A stretch of 64,000 bases of DNA from Cucumis sativus (lineage: Eukaryota; Streptophyta; Magnoliopsida; Cucurbitales; Cucurbitaceae): the NCBI RefSeq assembly GCF_000004075.3, contig NC_026656.2:20532607-20596606 (forward strand). The letters are read 5' to 3'. Below, piece by piece: positions 62,228 to 64,000 of this stretch (position 1 is its first letter; each line of letters begins with the position of its first letter). The notes below the pieces were generated by a model. The model had not been told where the DNA came from, did no database searches, and saw only the letters and a list, made by a program, of their open reading frames with translations. The translations under genes and the position numbers were made by a program.

Positions 62228-63940
62228 ATGGCAGGGCCTGATTACAAAGCCAATCAAGACAAGGATGATTTTCTGCAGCTTTTGGCAGTTCTAGGAGTTG
62301 ATTTCCTTCTCTCTGGTGAAGAAAAGGTTTCATTTTTTTTTCTCCCTTTCTTTATTTCAACATCTAAAAAAAGTGTTTAAAAAAAAATGACAATCTAAGA
62401 GTTAAAAGCAAACGCAAAACTATGCTTTGATACCATGTTAAACTACCATTTGAGCTCGTAAGTTTAAGTTTGATCGATACACAGTTGCATTACCTCCGAT
62501 TGATGTTTCGGTTTCTGATGTTCATACTGCTATGTTTATCGCAAATCGATACCGAAAAATGATCCACTAATTTTCCTATATGATAGGTATCCCCAATATT
62601 ATGTGCAGGGAAGATGATTTGCCTATTCTTTTCTGCAAACTGGAGTAGACCTTGTAGGACTTTCACTCCACAGTTGGTTCAACTCTACAACTCTTTGCAA
62701 AAGAGAGGTGAAAAGCTAGAGATTATCTTCATCTCTTTGGACCATGACAAAAATGAATTTGAACAATACTTCAAGACTATGCCATGGCTCGCTGTGCCGT
62801 TGAACGACAAGTTGCAGAAACAATTGTGCGGCAAGTACCATGTCGATTGCATTCCATCGTTTGTTCCGCTTTGCGGAGATCACATTTTGAAAGAAGATGA
62901 CTTGATTGGCTTCCTTGAAGATTATGGGGCTGAAGTATTTCCTTTTACAAGGAAAAGGATGCAAGAACTTAAGGCTATGGATTGTGCCAAACGTGTAGAA
63001 GGAAGACTTGAAGAACTCTTTGGGAACAGAGGATATAACTATGTTATTTCTAGTCATGGCGGCAAGGTATAGTTTAAATTTCATTTGCGTCCTTATACCT
63101 TCGTATAATATTTAAACATTAAAAAGGTCTCTTATAGGCTATTTAATTAGGACTTTGGTTAGTGGTTATTATTGAAGCAAACTAGTTCAATCCGAGTCAT
63201 AGAGTTTGTGTTTGGGAGTAGACTACTTTACTCCAAGTTATAACATAATGATTTTCGGGTATGTTTTTCTTTTTCCAATTAAACCTGATTTTGTTTCTTG
63301 TTTAAAGGCAAATTTACAATGTTCTAAGTTGATGTGATTGCAGACACAAATATCTCAGCTAGTTGGAAAGACAATAGGCCTTTATTTTGGAGCATATTGG
63401 AGCCCTCCAAGTCGTTCCTTCACAGCAAAACTATCTAAAGTATACAAAGAAATCATGGACAAAACAGAGAATCATCACTCCTCCTTAGAAGTAATCTTCG
63501 TCTCCACGGACCGAAACCTCGACGAATTCAAACTCAACATAATGGACATGCCATGGCTGGCTATCCCTTACGAGGACGAGACCCGGGGAGACCTCTACAG
63601 GATATTCGACGTGAAGGCTATCCCAACACTAGTCCTGATCGGGGCAGATGGAAAGACGTCGAGTGAAAACGGAAGAGGGTTGGTATGCTTGTATGGAGCA
63701 GAGGCATTCCCATTTACAGCAGAAAGAATATATGAGTTGGAAAGAGCAGTGAAAAAGGAAGGAGAAGATTTGCCTTCAAAAGTGGAGGATATAAAACATG
63801 AACATGTTCTTAAATTGGAGTTTGCAAAAGCTTATGTTTGTGATTTTTGCAAATTACAAGGAAGGTTTTGGGCATTTTCTTGTCATATTTGTGATTATGA
63901 TCTTCATCCAACTTGTGTTCAGCTCACAAATAATGTATAA
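62228..63940 (+). CDS. Nucleoredoxin-like protein with two thioredoxin folds and altered active sites
   Basis: Three exons, 62228-62326, 62587-63066 and 63344-63940, join in phase 0 to give 391 residues, the size of plant nucleoredoxin 2/3. Two thioredoxin-like domains span about residues 34-190 and 194-340, with the repeated landmark MPWLAVP/MPWLAIP and cis-proline segments CIPSFV and AIPTLV. A C-terminal C1-like cysteine/histidine zinc domain follows (about 348-386, with CDFC and CHICDYDLHPTC). Active nucleoredoxins carry WCRPC and WCPPC. Here the motifs read WSRPC (52-56) and WSPPS (212-216), so the first lacks its nucleophilic cysteine and the second lacks both. Normal oxidoreductase activity is therefore doubtful, while the fold and zinc domain look intact. 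Nucleoredoxins act in cytosol and nucleus. Confidence 0.93.
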
Positions 63941-64000
63941 AAGTAGAGATAAAGTTAGGAAGAGAAAAGAAATCTAAGGCAAACTTTGAATTTTGCTTTT

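Noticed and set aside
1-64000. CRISPR array, bacterial operon or phage-like content
   Set aside because: Spliced exons, plant families and plant repeats throughout show a plant nuclear sequence. No regularly spaced short repeats with unique spacers were seen.

Overview
The window looks like nuclear DNA of a dicot plant, most likely a cucurbit. It is AT-rich between genes, the genes have many short exons with GT-AG introns, and every recognisable protein is a plant family member. The cucurbit assignment is inferred from general resemblance of the proteins and repeats and was not tested by a search. Ten protein-coding genes can be assembled exon by exon with consistent splice phases.

Layout. 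1-3.4 kb holds a minus-strand DUF599 membrane protein gene. 3.4-13.7 kb is gene-free and carries a near-perfect 100-bp-arm inverted repeat (5.5-5.8 kb), a TA microsatellite and a broken Ty3/gypsy LTR element with both LTRs and a 5-bp target duplication (11.3-13.0 kb). 13.7-15.5 kb is a small DnaJ-type zinc-finger gene on the minus strand. 15.8-17.1 kb is an AT-rich foldback element, and 18.3-18.9 kb has promoter-like signals but no identified product. 19.6-26.7 kb holds two tandem AIG2-like (gamma-glutamylcyclotransferase-fold) genes on the minus strand. Their introns have since received different transposon insertions. 28.9-32.9 kb is the 20S proteasome beta-1 gene, with a site II cluster upstream. 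35.8-37.5 kb is a ChaC-type gamma-glutamylcyclotransferase gene with a leader intron. 41.4-43.3 kb is a DUF3537 (plant gustatory-receptor-like) membrane protein gene. 44.8-48.3 kb, on the plus strand, is a pollen-receptor-like LRR kinase with an atypical kinase domain.

48.3-53.7 kb is a transposon graveyard: a gypsy 3' end with a probable LTR, a CACTA-like terminus and an RT-region scrap. 54.1-58.4 kb, plus strand, is the RNase H2 subunit B gene, with site II motifs and a consensus E2F site upstream. 58.4-62.2 kb is gene-free and contains a duplicated SINE-like repeat. 62.2-63.9 kb, plus strand, is a nucleoredoxin gene in which both thioredoxin active-site motifs have lost cysteines.

The genes do not form a pathway or operon-like unit. 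The main themes are the co-location of two branches of the gamma-glutamylcyclotransferase-like fold (the AIG2-like pair and the ChaC-like gene), housekeeping genes with site II or E2F promoter motifs (proteasome, RNase H2), and repeat-driven remodelling of introns and spacers. I found no CRISPR array, rRNA gene or convincing tRNA gene, and nothing that is clearly a new multi-gene system.
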